64,000 bases of DNA. Source: Candidatus Eiseniibacteriota bacterium (GTDB taxonomy: Bacteria; Orphanbacterota; Orphanbacteria; Orphanbacterales; Orphanbacteraceae). A program made the translations under genes and the position numbers. The stretch covers positions 124,001 through 188,000 of the forward strand of contig JAJCZU010000004.1 of NCBI GenBank assembly GCA_029262235.1, written 5' to 3'. The notes beneath the pieces were generated by a model. That model saw only the letters and a program-made list of their open reading frames with translations, was not told the DNA's origin and did not search any database. Of the stretch, positions 8,751-16,834 are shown piece by piece (positions within the stretch are counted from its first letter, which is position 1; each line of letters starts with the position of its first letter).

Positions 8751-11471
8751 TTGAGACTGCAATCCTCTGGCAACTGGGTCTTCTGGATTTCGCTCTGCAC
8801 GGTGCTGGCCTCTCCATGGTGGCCTGCTCCGGCAAGCGCACAAGGTCTCCCCATGGCCGAGACTGGTGGAGAGTTGCCTTTTCATGCAATCGCCGACAAA
8901 GAACAGTCCCAGTTTCATCCTTCGCGAGCAGTTCTCTTGCTAAGAGAAGGATCTGATATCCGTGAAGCGGACAAGAAGCGTGACGGCATCGCTTTGGCTC
9001 ACTTGCAGGGCTTCCCTGAAGCGATCTCAAGCTCGAACGTGACACTCATTCGACCCATGTTCGCATACCGAGACCGAGGGCCAGAATGGGAAACACTCAA
9101 TCGGTACTTTGTTGTCGAGTTCGATGGCTCGGATTCCGAGTTCGGCGCGCAACAGTTTCGCAAACTCCCGGACGTGGAAGCATCCTCTGCTGATTTTCTG
9201 GGTCACCTGGGGTTCATGCCGAACGATCCCGGTCTTGATGTTGAGCCGCATTTTAACCCGCCGGCGTCCAACTACCCTTATCAATGGTATTTGCTTGATG
9301 CGCCAGGGATTGATGCCCCCAAGGCATGGGATTTCGTAAAAGGCGATTCTAGCGTGGTGATTGGCATCGTCGATACAGGGATTCGTTACGACCATGTAGA
9401 ACTCAGCCTACTAGACCCGCCGGGGCCCAATGACAACCAAACGGTCGGCAACATCTGGGTAAATCCAGGGGAGATCCCCGGAAACGCGATCGATGACGAC
9501 TCGAACGGGTACGTGGATGACGTCATCGGCTGGGACTTTGAAGATGGAGATAATGATCCAATCGATACGAGTAACAGCCACGGAACCTTTATCGCCGGAG
9601 AAATCGCCGGCCTTTCGAATAACTCCTATGGTATGTCCGGTCTCGCGGGAGGGGGAGGCGACGGGTCTTCGTTGTTCAAACGCGTACCCGGTACGAAAGT
9701 GATCCCTTGTGGCGTGGACTTCGGTGGCGTAGACGCGGTCGTAGCCTTATCAAAGGTATCAGAGGCCTTCGTGTACTTGGGCGATCTAAGAGCCGACGGA
9801 ACAAATCTCGTGGCGGTGAATTGTTCCTTTGGTTTCTTTGGCCCGCCCGGCCTTGCTGATTTTTATGGTGGGGCAGCGCTGAGCTACTTGCTTTCGCAGG
9901 ACGTGCTTGTCGTGGCCAGTGCAATGAACGAGAACGAAGATGACAACTGGTGGCCGGCAGAGAGATCAGATGTATTGGCTGTCGGCGCTACCGATACCAC
10001 CGCGACACCAACTACGTTCACGAACTATGGATCCTGGGTAAATGTCGCTGCGCCGGGTGAAGCCATTTTCAGTATTGGCGCTCAGTCGATCACTCGCTTC
10101 AATTTTGGCTTCGGTACATCTTACGCAGCACCACTCGTCGTCGGAATCGCAGCCCTCCTAAAGTCCTACGATCCCAGCCTGACCAAGCAACAACTTTGGG
10201 ATTTGATCGTCAATAACACAACCCCATACGTACCTACGAAGAACGTCGGTTCGGGTATTGCTAACGCCTGGCTCGCTCTCTCACAGATCCTGGACGAAGT
10301 AGTAGTGGGACACACTGGAACCAAGAGCTTGATTCTGCCACTTCCCCAGGATGTCGTTTTCACGGCTGAATCCTACGGGGGAGGAACGGTTCAGGCACAA
10401 GACACCGAAGTCTACTATCGAACGAATGGTGGCTCCTTCACATCAGTCACCTGTTCGGGCACAGGTTCTCCGGATGAGTTCCGGGGAACGATCCCGGCAC
10501 AGGCTCTGGGCACGACCGTCGACTACTATATTCGCGCCGAGAACACGGAAGGCCAGGTGCAGTTGCATCCGAAAGATGCACCTGCATCCTTCCACACGTA
10601 TCGCTTGGACAGCGCTTTCGTGGACGATATGGAAACCCCCTCCGGCTGGTATGTAGCGAGCACAGATGAAGGGAATGGCGGGCCGGGTTGGGAGTGGGCT
10701 GACCCGGTCGGTTCCGCAATTCAGCCGGAAGATGATCACAGTGCAACTGGTACGCACTGCTGGGTAACGGGCGCCTTGGCTGGCGGTACGTCCGAGCCAG
10801 CCTACGATGTCGATGGTGGGGCAGCCGTTCTGTATTCACCGTGTTTCGATTTGGCCGGAGCGACGGACGTTGTCGCCAGCTATTGGTTCTATTTGCATGC
10901 GGAGGAGAGGTTCACAGCTTACCCAGGGAACGAGCCGTTCTGGCGTGTGGAAGTGACCAACGACTCTGGCTCTTCGTGGACTGTCTTGGAGGATACCGAT
11001 AGCAGTTCTGCTGGTTGGGAGTTCCGCGAGGTAGATTTGGACAGCCTGTTTGGATGGACAGACCAGATCCAGTTTCGATTCACAGCCTCGGATCCACAAC
11101 GAACCAGCTGGATTGAGGGGCTCGTCGATGACTTTCAGCTGGTCGGCGTTTTTGAAACCGCCACTTCGGTGGTCGAGGGAGTTGACCTGCGTATTGAGAC
11201 GACGCTTGGAAAAAATGCTCCCAACCCATTCAATCCCATTACTTCGATTCGCTTCTCGCTCTCCAAGTCTGGCCCTGCCTCGATTATGGTCTACGACATT
11301 GCTGGACGACTCGTACGAGTTCTTGCAGACCGAGAGTTCAGCGATGGAGAGCATCGAGTCTCTTGGGACGGGCTGAACGAGAGCGGGGCACCTGTAACCT
11401 CAGGCACCTACTTCTATCGGCTTGAGGCGGCAGATCAGGTACTGAGCAAGAAGATGGCTCTGCTTCGGTGA
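8751..11471 (+). CDS. Secreted subtilisin-like serine protease with FlgD-like C-terminal domain
   Basis: A 906-residue S8-family peptidase. TTG start with GAGGAG at 8739-8744. Residues 1-31 are a signal peptide ending ASAQ. About 85 residues then resemble an inhibitor-like propeptide. The catalytic triad is visible: Asp208 in GIVDTGI, His277 in NSHGTFIAGEIAG and Ser457 in GTSYAAPLVVG. A fibronectin-like region and a jelly-roll-like region (about 620-790) follow. The last 85 residues are a FlgD/T9SS type-A-like domain: APNPFNPITSIRF, VYDIAGRLVRVL, WDGLNESG, SGTYFYRL, ending KKMALLR. Likely exported, matured and surface-held or released. The start matches others that lie directly after a repeat. 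Confidence 0.93.
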   Translation: MRLQSSGNWVFWISLCTVLASPWWPAPASAQGLPMAETGGELPFHAIADKEQSQFHPSRAVLLLREGSDIREADKKRDGIALAHLQGFPEAISSSNVTLIRPMFAYRDRGPEWETLNRYFVVEFDGSDSEFGAQQFRKLPDVEASSADFLGHLGFMPNDPGLDVEPHFNPPASNYPYQWYLLDAPGIDAPKAWDFVKGDSSVVIGIVDTGIRYDHVELSLLDPPGPNDNQTVGNIWVNPGEIPGNAIDDDSNGYVDDVIGWDFEDGDNDPIDTSNSHGTFIAGEIAGLSNNSYGMSGLAGGGGDGSSLFKRVPGTKVIPCGVDFGGVDAVVALSKVSEAFVYLGDLRADGTNLVAVNCSFGFFGPPGLADFYGGAALSYLLSQDVLVVASAMNENEDDNWWPAERSDVLAVGATDTTATPTTFTNYGSWVNVAAPGEAIFSIGAQSITRFNFGFGTSYAAPLVVGIAALLKSYDPSLTKQQLWDLIVNNTTPYVPTKNVGSGIANAWLALSQILDEVVVGHTGTKSLILPLPQDVVFTAESYGGGTVQAQDTEVYYRTNGGSFTSVTCSGTGSPDEFRGTIPAQALGTTVDYYIRAENTEGQVQLHPKDAPASFHTYRLDSAFVDDMETPSGWYVASTDEGNGGPGWEWADPVGSAIQPEDDHSATGTHCWVTGALAGGTSEPAYDVDGGAAVLYSPCFDLAGATDVVASYWFYLHAEERFTAYPGNEPFWRVEVTNDSGSSWTVLEDTDSSSAGWEFREVDLDSLFGWTDQIQFRFTASDPQRTSWIEGLVDDFQLVGVFETATSVVEGVDLRIETTLGKNAPNPFNPITSIRFSLSKSGPASIMVYDIAGRLVRVLADREFSDGEHRVSWDGLNESGAPVTSGTYFYRLEAADQVLSKKMALLR

Positions 11472-11498
11472 CCCAAATCTAAACTTCGTTTTGGTCTG

Positions 11499-11530
11499 GG
11501 ACCTCGCCACAGCGGTTGAGGTCCTTTTCT
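11499..11530 (+). terminator. Rho-independent terminator after the subtilase gene
   Basis: GGACCTC (11499) pairs with GAGGTCC (11518-11524), followed by TTTTCTCTT. It lies 28 bases after the stop codon. Confidence 0.75.
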
Positions 11531-11654
11531 CTTGCTTGCCACTACTCCACCCCTCAACCATCCCCCCACTAAGTACGCCTACCTATTCCCCCCCAGGGCT
11601 AGGTGCGGTAGCATGGGAATAGTCAGAAAACCACATCAGCACAGGGGGAATACT

Positions 11655-13319
11655 ATGGCCACGGCTACTCGGCGGTTCAGTATCACGAGCATTCTCTTCC
11701 TGACTCTCCTTGCAATCGCCACGGTCAATTCGATCCAAGCATCTACCTGGCAGCTCTTCCCAGACGGATCTGGAGATGCCGAGACAATCCAAGCCGCAAT
11801 AGACTCGGCTGTGCCGGGTGACACGGTGCTCCTGAACTCGGGTACATATCTTTGGGCGGGTAACACTGGCGTCTACTTTCGTGGCAAGGCAATCACGGTG
11901 AGATCTGCGATGGGTCCAGAACTTACTGAGATCGATTGCCGTGATGTATCAAGTGGAATTGTGTTCAATGGAAAAGAAACCGCACAGAGCGTTCTTGAGG
12001 GGATAACGATTCGCGGAGGCAATGGATCGGGCATCTCGGTAATGGCTTCCTCGCCTACAATTCGAGATTGTAAGGTCCTCGACTGCTTCGGTGGGGGCAT
12101 ATACATAGATAGCAGCAGCGCCTCTCCTGATTTCTTTGACTGCGAAGTTAAGAATAATCAGTCAAGCAGTGACGGTGGTGGTGTGCTTGTTCGAGACGGA
12201 GCGAAGCCACGCTTTGTTCGCTGCTTGATTCGAGACAACACGGCAGATAGGTCTGGCGGGGGACTATACAGCGAAGACAACAACGATTCCATCTATCTCG
12301 ACAGCTGTACATTAGTGAACAATTCTGCGCAGGACAATGGAGGCGGAGTTTTCTCAAGAGGTTTCATTACCATGACGGATTGTCTCGTGGACTCGAATTT
12401 CGCTGATGTAGGGGGAGGTGTCTATACTCAGAACGCAGGCGCGGTGCTTGCCGAGTGCATCTTCAACGAAAACGCGGCCAATACTCGGGGTGGAGGTGTG
12501 TACGCTTCTGTGACCCTGACTTTGACCGAGTGCATCTTTCTGGGAAATTCGGCGAATACTCAGGGTGGAGGTTTGTACTTTAGTAGTGGATCTCCTTCCA
12601 CTATTGTCGGTTGTACCTTCGCTGGAAACTCTGGGGCGGATGGCGCTGGTCTGTACTGTCAATCTGCGAGTAGTTTGGAGGTTTCGCAATGTACCTTCAA
12701 CGCGAATGTCGGAGACGCAATCCTTGTCAGTGGCGGCTCCCCTTCAATACATAACTGCATCCTAGCCAATAGCACAATCGGGTACGGGATCAAGACCTTG
12801 GGATCCGCAGTACCCCCGATCACATGCTGCGATGTCTTTGGCAACGCCACTGGCAACTATGGAGGCACAGCGCCAGTGCTTACAGGAATTCGAGGCAACA
12901 TATCAGCAGACCCCCTATTCTGCGATCCTGTTGCTGGGGACTTTACATTGGACGCAGCCTCGCCATGCCTTAACCCTGGCTTCGCCTGTGGGCTTATGGG
13001 TGCATACCCGCAAGGGTGTAGTGGTGTCATTGGTGTCAACGAGGGTTTTCCTAGCCTCGCATCTTTTAGCATCTATCCGAATCCATTCAACGGAGTACTC
13101 CGAATGAGTGGGATCGAATCGCATGCTCCAGGGGCGAGACTAGAAGTGTTTGATATTCGAGGGCGACTCGTTCGAAGTATCGAGCTTAGTTCAAGCATGT
13201 CTAGTGTGGAATGGGACGGAAGAGACGGTTCGGGGAAGGACGCCCCCTCGGGCAAGTACTTTATTCGCCTGAATGGTCTTGAAAGGAAGTCAGTACAACA
13301 AGCGATTTTGACAAGATAA
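11655..13319 (+). CDS. Secreted beta-helix protein with FlgD-like C-terminal domain
   Basis: A 554-residue protein. The frame extends upstream to 11532, but ATG 11655 has a GGGGG RBS and begins a signal peptide (ITSILFLTLLAIATVNSIQA). The family signature TWQLFPDGSGDAETIQAAIDSA follows, then about 15 rungs with repeated NS/GGGVY turns. In place of the short tag found on its relatives at 5248, 7204, 16835 and 44189, it ends in a FlgD-like domain (YPNPFNG, VFDIRGRLVRS, WDGRDGSG, SGKYFIRL, ending QQAILTR). It is the clearest case here of one fold carrying either kind of C terminus. Confidence 0.9.
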   Translation: MATATRRFSITSILFLTLLAIATVNSIQASTWQLFPDGSGDAETIQAAIDSAVPGDTVLLNSGTYLWAGNTGVYFRGKAITVRSAMGPELTEIDCRDVSSGIVFNGKETAQSVLEGITIRGGNGSGISVMASSPTIRDCKVLDCFGGGIYIDSSSASPDFFDCEVKNNQSSSDGGGVLVRDGAKPRFVRCLIRDNTADRSGGGLYSEDNNDSIYLDSCTLVNNSAQDNGGGVFSRGFITMTDCLVDSNFADVGGGVYTQNAGAVLAECIFNENAANTRGGGVYASVTLTLTECIFLGNSANTQGGGLYFSSGSPSTIVGCTFAGNSGADGAGLYCQSASSLEVSQCTFNANVGDAILVSGGSPSIHNCILANSTIGYGIKTLGSAVPPITCCDVFGNATGNYGGTAPVLTGIRGNISADPLFCDPVAGDFTLDAASPCLNPGFACGLMGAYPQGCSGVIGVNEGFPSLASFSIYPNPFNGVLRMSGIESHAPGARLEVFDIRGRLVRSIELSSSMSSVEWDGRDGSGKDAPSGKYFIRLNGLERKSVQQAILTR

Positions 13320-13371
13320 CAGTGGGTCTGGTAGAGCGAACTACCTCATCCGCGCACAAGGAGGTACCCCT

Positions 13372-13764
13372 ATGGCCAAAAACTTCTTCTACTTCTCCCT
13401 CGGCATGCTGTGCATGATGGTCACGTACAACCTCGGAGCGAGGGAGGCAAGTGCAGACTTCGAAAACATCGGCTGCATTGTCGCTGCCGACGAAAGCACC
13501 ATATTCGTTTCTGCGGCTGGCCAGGGCTACCGACTTCAGTCATACGGTGGCGGGAGCTTCGTCTGGAATGAAGACAATGATTTGAACCCGCCAGTCCCAG
13601 TAAGTGAGATCAAGTTCTACAGCCAGGCCAAGGTCGTAACTACCTCAGACGTGGTTTGGGCACGCGACGAGGCAGGCTGGCATGAGGTTCCACAGTTCCC
13701 GGGCTGCACAACCACCAATACCGAAGACGCCTCGTGGGGTGAGGTGAAGGAGATGTTTCGCTAG
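13372..13764 (+). CDS. Small secreted protein with SWGEVKEMFR tail
   Basis: A 130-residue protein with a textbook AAGGAGG RBS. The signal peptide is MAKNFFYFSLGMLCMMVTYNL. The core of about 80 residues is small and beta-rich (IVAADESTIFVSAAGQGYRLQ), and I do not recognise it. One Cys pair (Cys35 and Cys112) could form a disulfide. The C terminus is NTEDASWGEVKEMFR. It is followed after 48 bases by a second small protein with a similar signal sequence and the same tag, so the two form a tandem pair with different cores. Confidence 0.82.
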   Translation: MAKNFFYFSLGMLCMMVTYNLGAREASADFENIGCIVAADESTIFVSAAGQGYRLQSYGGGSFVWNEDNDLNPPVPVSEIKFYSQAKVVTTSDVVWARDEAGWHEVPQFPGCTTTNTEDASWGEVKEMFR

Positions 13765-13812
13765 GAGTGCTATCATTGGTTGAGACCTATTCAACTCAAC
13801 CAGGAGGCACAC

Positions 13813-14097
13813 ATGAAACGCTTCTTCTACGCATCTATGGGGATTCTGGCGCTGGCAGCGAGCTTCCAATTAGGAACGCAGAGCGTGAAAGCATCGGGAA
13901 TGGGGACCGTTGCCACAATGACATCAGAGACGCGGAGCGGAACTACCTACATATATACACTAACGGACGAAGGCGATCTGTACTATGCGGTCGGCGGCTC
14001 GACTGTGAACTCATATCAGCTTAAAGGAAACATCTTCAACCAAACCACTAAGACCAAAGACGCCACCTGGGGCGAGGTGAAGGAGATGTTTCGGTAG
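13813..14097 (+). CDS. Very small secreted protein with TWGEVKEMFR tail
   Basis: A 94-residue protein; GGAGG at 13803 fixes the ATG at 13813. The signal peptide MKRFFYASMGILALAA is nearly identical, also at DNA level, to the start of the protein at 59387 (MKRFFCASMGILLF), although the cores are unrelated. The mature part is only about 65 residues (TSETRSGTTYIYTLTDEGDLYYAVGG, a beta-hairpin repeat like a small WD/DUF-type strand pair) before KDATWGEVKEMFR. The tag therefore makes up about one sixth of the mature chain, which argues that the protein exists to be displayed or delivered by it. Confidence 0.82.
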   Translation: MKRFFYASMGILALAASFQLGTQSVKASGMGTVATMTSETRSGTTYIYTLTDEGDLYYAVGGSTVNSYQLKGNIFNQTTKTKDATWGEVKEMFR

Positions 14098-14202
14098 CGT
14101 GACACGATCGCTGCTCTAAGCCGCCCGTTGGGCTTTCGCCAATGTGCTATGCTTATATGAGTCGTAAACATCCTGGATTGACCACCTTTGGAGACGCGTA
14201 AG

Positions 14203-14769
14203 ATGTTGCCCAGGCATCACCCCTTTTTTCTCCTCCTATGGATATTAAGCACCAGCGTTGCGATAACACCCGTAGAGAAAGCACCGGACTACACCTTGGT
14301 GCAGGATGCTATGGCGGCAGCTGGAGGGGCCGCGTATTCGGCTACCTACTCTCTAGTAGCCTCGAGTCTTGCCGAACCGGTCACCGTGGGCATAGCAAAG
14401 AACAGTCAGTATTCAGTTTGGTCGGGGTTTTCACCAGCGACTCATCCTGCCTATACGGGAGTTGAGGATCAGCAAACACCCACACCCCCTGCGGTGACGG
14501 AGCTATTCCCGCCAAGCCCGAATCCCTTCAATCCGAGAACGCGGCTCCAGTATTCTTTGTCTGAACCTGCCCATGTCAGCCTCCACATCTATTCAGTTGC
14601 AGGCCAGCTTGTACGGAGCATCGAGCTTGGAAAGAAGGCGGCGGGACACTTCCATTACGACTGGAACGGGACAAACAATTCTGCGAAACCGCTCGGCTCC
14701 GGTTTGTACTTCGCAATTCTGAATGCCGGAAACGTAAGGTCAACTCAGCGTTTGGTATTGATCCGATAG
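14203..14769 (+). CDS. Secreted protein with FlgD-like C-terminal domain, short N-terminal part
   Basis: A 188-residue protein. The ATG at 14203 is preferred over TTG 14188 because TTTGGAGA lies 8 bases before it. The signal peptide is FFLLLWILSTSVAI. About 75 residues of unknown fold follow (DYTLVQDAMAAAGGAAYSATYSLVASSLAEPV, a pattern often seen before such domains in FCB proteins). The FlgD-like domain has PPSPNPFNPRTRLQYSL, IYSVAGQLVRSI, DWNGTNNSAKPLGSGLYFAIL, ending QRLVLIR. It is 7 bases before the next ATG region and most likely in an operon with it. Confidence 0.85.
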   Translation: MLPRHHPFFLLLWILSTSVAITPVEKAPDYTLVQDAMAAAGGAAYSATYSLVASSLAEPVTVGIAKNSQYSVWSGFSPATHPAYTGVEDQQTPTPPAVTELFPPSPNPFNPRTRLQYSLSEPAHVSLHIYSVAGQLVRSIELGKKAAGHFHYDWNGTNNSAKPLGSGLYFAILNAGNVRSTQRLVLIR

Positions 14770-14788
14770 TTAACAGGTGGGGGTTACG

Positions 14789-15784
14789 ATGAGATCTGCG
14801 ATTTGCATCACACTGGCGACCCTGATCTGGCTCGCTTCACACACAGCATCGAGCGCGGCCCCAGCTCAAATGAACTACCAGGGCCTGCTGAGAAACGACT
14901 CGGGCCAGTTTGTAAACGACAGCCTGAATCTCGCCTTCTACATCTATCCCGATGCGGTCGGGGGAGTCGCCTGCTGGGGGCCGGAGAATCACTTTGATGT
15001 GCCCATAGCGCAAGGGCTCTTCGAAGTAGTACTCGGTGACAGCACGCCGATCCCGGACACCTGCTTCACGGGGGCGCGCATGTGGCTGGAGATATGGGTC
15101 CAGGGCGCTCCTCTGAGCCCGCGGAAACCAATACTGTCGGCAGCCTATTCGATAGCGTCATCCAGCGTCAGTGCCATTTCGAGTCTCGATGGGGTGAGCA
15201 ACGATGGAGGAGATATCGACCTGGTGGAGGGGTCAAACATAACGATCGTTCCTGACGACGGAGCGAATACGATAACCATTTCATCTTCCGGCGGATCCGG
15301 TGGAGTCTACTTTGTGGCCGATGCGAAGAAAACGGTGGAGACGAGTACGACCACAGTACCGACTTGGGAACCGACCCACACGTGGACATTTACGCCCGGG
15401 TCGGCCATCAATCTTCTCCTGGCGGTTGACATATCGGTCGAAAATCGATCCTCTGACGGTTTGTATTATAGCAACGCAAGAATAAGAATCATTGGGAATG
15501 ATAGTGAGATCATTTGGACAACAAACGAGTTTGGTAACGAAACCAATAGCTACTTTTCAACACAGAGCACTTCAGACGTGACATTTCGCAAATACTGTTA
15601 CCTTGGAAATTTTGACAACACAAATAATCGGAAAGTGCTGCATACCGGTCTCATGGACGAATCGTCCTACGAAATCTCCCTAGAGCAGCGAGTCACAGGC
15701 GGAACGGGAACGGTCGGTGATGTCACAATTCGCCTTCACTTTTTGGACGGTGGCATGCAGGTAAGTGATATTCCGTCGCCGTAG
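14789..15784 (+). CDS. Secreted tail-fibre-like surface protein
   Basis: A 331-residue protein with AGGTGGGGG before the ATG at 14789. The signal peptide ends SSAAPAQ. Residues about 28-140 show the pattern common in FCB tail-fibre-like exported proteins: MNYQGLLRNDSGQFV, LNLAFYIYPDAVGGVACW, VPIAQGLFEVVLGD and LSPRKPILSAAYSIASSS. A Ser/Gly/Asp-rich neck (SSLDGVSNDGGDIDLVEGSNITI) precedes a C-terminal beta domain that may trimerise, like phage receptor-binding proteins. It has neither the short tag nor a FlgD domain, so it probably stays periplasmic, is released, or pairs with the protein at 14203, which directly precedes it. Confidence 0.82.
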   Translation: MRSAICITLATLIWLASHTASSAAPAQMNYQGLLRNDSGQFVNDSLNLAFYIYPDAVGGVACWGPENHFDVPIAQGLFEVVLGDSTPIPDTCFTGARMWLEIWVQGAPLSPRKPILSAAYSIASSSVSAISSLDGVSNDGGDIDLVEGSNITIVPDDGANTITISSSGGSGGVYFVADAKKTVETSTTTVPTWEPTHTWTFTPGSAINLLLAVDISVENRSSDGLYYSNARIRIIGNDSEIIWTTNEFGNETNSYFSTQSTSDVTFRKYCYLGNFDNTNNRKVLHTGLMDESSYEISLEQRVTGGTGTVGDVTIRLHFLDGGMQVSDIPSP

Positions 15785-15801
15785 CTTTGTTGAGCGCCCA
15801 C

Positions 15802-15834
15802 TTTCCACAGGCGAAGGCGGGTGAGGCTGGCGAG
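15802..15834 (+). repeat. Fragment of the composite repeat
   Basis: TTTCCACAGGCGAAGGCGGGTGAGGCTGGCGAG matches only the CCACAGG arm and following bases of the full element. It lies 18 bases after a stop codon. Confidence 0.45.
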
Positions 15835-15951
15835 TCTGAAACGCGGCCCAAATCATAAGGACACGGTAGTGGAACTGGAAGAGGCGATCGAGAGAGCACT
15901 CTCCGGGGGAGCCGAGTCCTCGCTGCTTGCTAAAAACCTTGGAGCTGTCTG

Positions 15952-16380
15952 ATGGAAATTCTGCTGATTGCTGCGATCATTGGCTTGCTCCCAGCCGCAA
16001 TCGCCTCAAGCAAGGGCCGGAGCTTCGTCTTGTGGTGGTTATACGGGGCGGGACTCTTTCTCTTCGCGATGATTCATGCAATCGTATTGAAGCCGACGCA
16101 AAATGCGATTTTGAGGGATCCGAGCTTTCGGCAATGCCCGCATTGTGCGGAGGCGATCAAGCGAGAGGCGCGTGTCTGCAGGTATTGCGGGCGTGAGTCG
16201 ATTGATAAATTCTCAGATGGTGATTCAACGGTAGACCTGGTTTGTCCGCGCTGTCACAGCGAGGTGCTGCTAACCCACACGCAGTGCCATTCTTGCGGAG
16301 CGAGGATTCTGGATGCTCGCAGAGATCTAGAGCGGGCAAATCGTTTGCGAAAGTCGCGGATTTTTGTTCGGGTTGGCTGA
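15952..16380 (+). CDS. Membrane-anchored zinc-ribbon protein
   Basis: A 142-residue protein with two N-terminal membrane segments (LLIAAIIGLLPAAIA and WWLYGAGLFLFAMIHAIVL). Two zinc ribbons follow: CPHCAEAIKREARVCRYCG and CPRCHSEVLLTHTQCHSCG. The same layout (membrane pair, then KCPFCAELVKREAIKCRYCG, then a second ribbon) occurs at 42643, so these are paralogues. The ribbons should face the cytoplasm; partner unknown. The RBS is weak, GGAGCTGTCTG, and the ATG follows a short open stretch ending TGA at the same place. Confidence 0.8.
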   Translation: MEILLIAAIIGLLPAAIASSKGRSFVLWWLYGAGLFLFAMIHAIVLKPTQNAILRDPSFRQCPHCAEAIKREARVCRYCGRESIDKFSDGDSTVDLVCPRCHSEVLLTHTQCHSCGARILDARRDLERANRLRKSRIFVRVG

Positions 16381-16572
16381 CGCTACGCTGGGCTTCCAGG
16401 AGTGAAAGTGGGCACGGAATGTCGAAGCTCCGTTCATTGCACCACCTAGTCTGAGAATTCAGGAGGGAGCTCTCTGGCTGGGAGCGCGAGTCTCTGGCGG
16501 CGCACGCCCGAGTTGGGTGGTTCTTTCATGCTCATAAAAAAGGAAGATGGACGGCATATCCGCACACTGTTG

Positions 16573-16618
16573 CAGATTCTCGCGAGAAGGGCCTCCGGAA
16601 TAACCGGGGCGGTTCACT
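16573..16618 (+). repeat. Right-end fragment of the composite repeat
   Basis: CAGATTCTCGCGAGAAGGG..CTCCGGAATAACCGGGGCGG differs from 19415-19461 at about three positions. It contains the palindrome TCTCGCGAGA and a CCGG..CCGG hairpin. The rest of the 454-base gap 16381-16834 holds no gene I can support. Confidence 0.6.
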
Positions 16619-16781
16619 ATCCTGTAGATCTTCTCGTAGACAACATTCTAGCTAAGGCGAAGTCACCGGGAGGCCGCATGAACGGTTCGTTTGAGTTTTC
16701 GGACACTACGCCCTCTCCCTTCGAGTTCGTTGCTGGTCTGCATCCTCCGCAGTTCCCAAATGTAGGGGCGCACCGATATGC

Positions 16782-16787
16782 TATACT
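16782..16787 (+). promoter_or_regulatory. -10 box TATACT for the beta-helix gene at 16835
   Basis: GCTATACTT lies 47 bases before the chosen ATG. This also argues against the upstream in-frame ATG at 16778, which overlaps the box. Confidence 0.4.
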
Positions 16788-16834
16788 TGAACTTTAGACT
16801 TTCGCTTCACTCTCTGAGCCAAGAGCAACTGCCT

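Noticed and set aside
15868-15951. 27-codon open frame before the zinc-ribbon gene
   Set aside because: It has a GTG and overlaps the next start, and its sequence is helical (EEAIERALSGG), but it has no RBS and is too short to support as a gene.
16513-16797. 94-residue open frame before the large beta-helix gene
   Set aside because: It runs through the repeat fragment at 16573 and over the likely promoter of the next gene.
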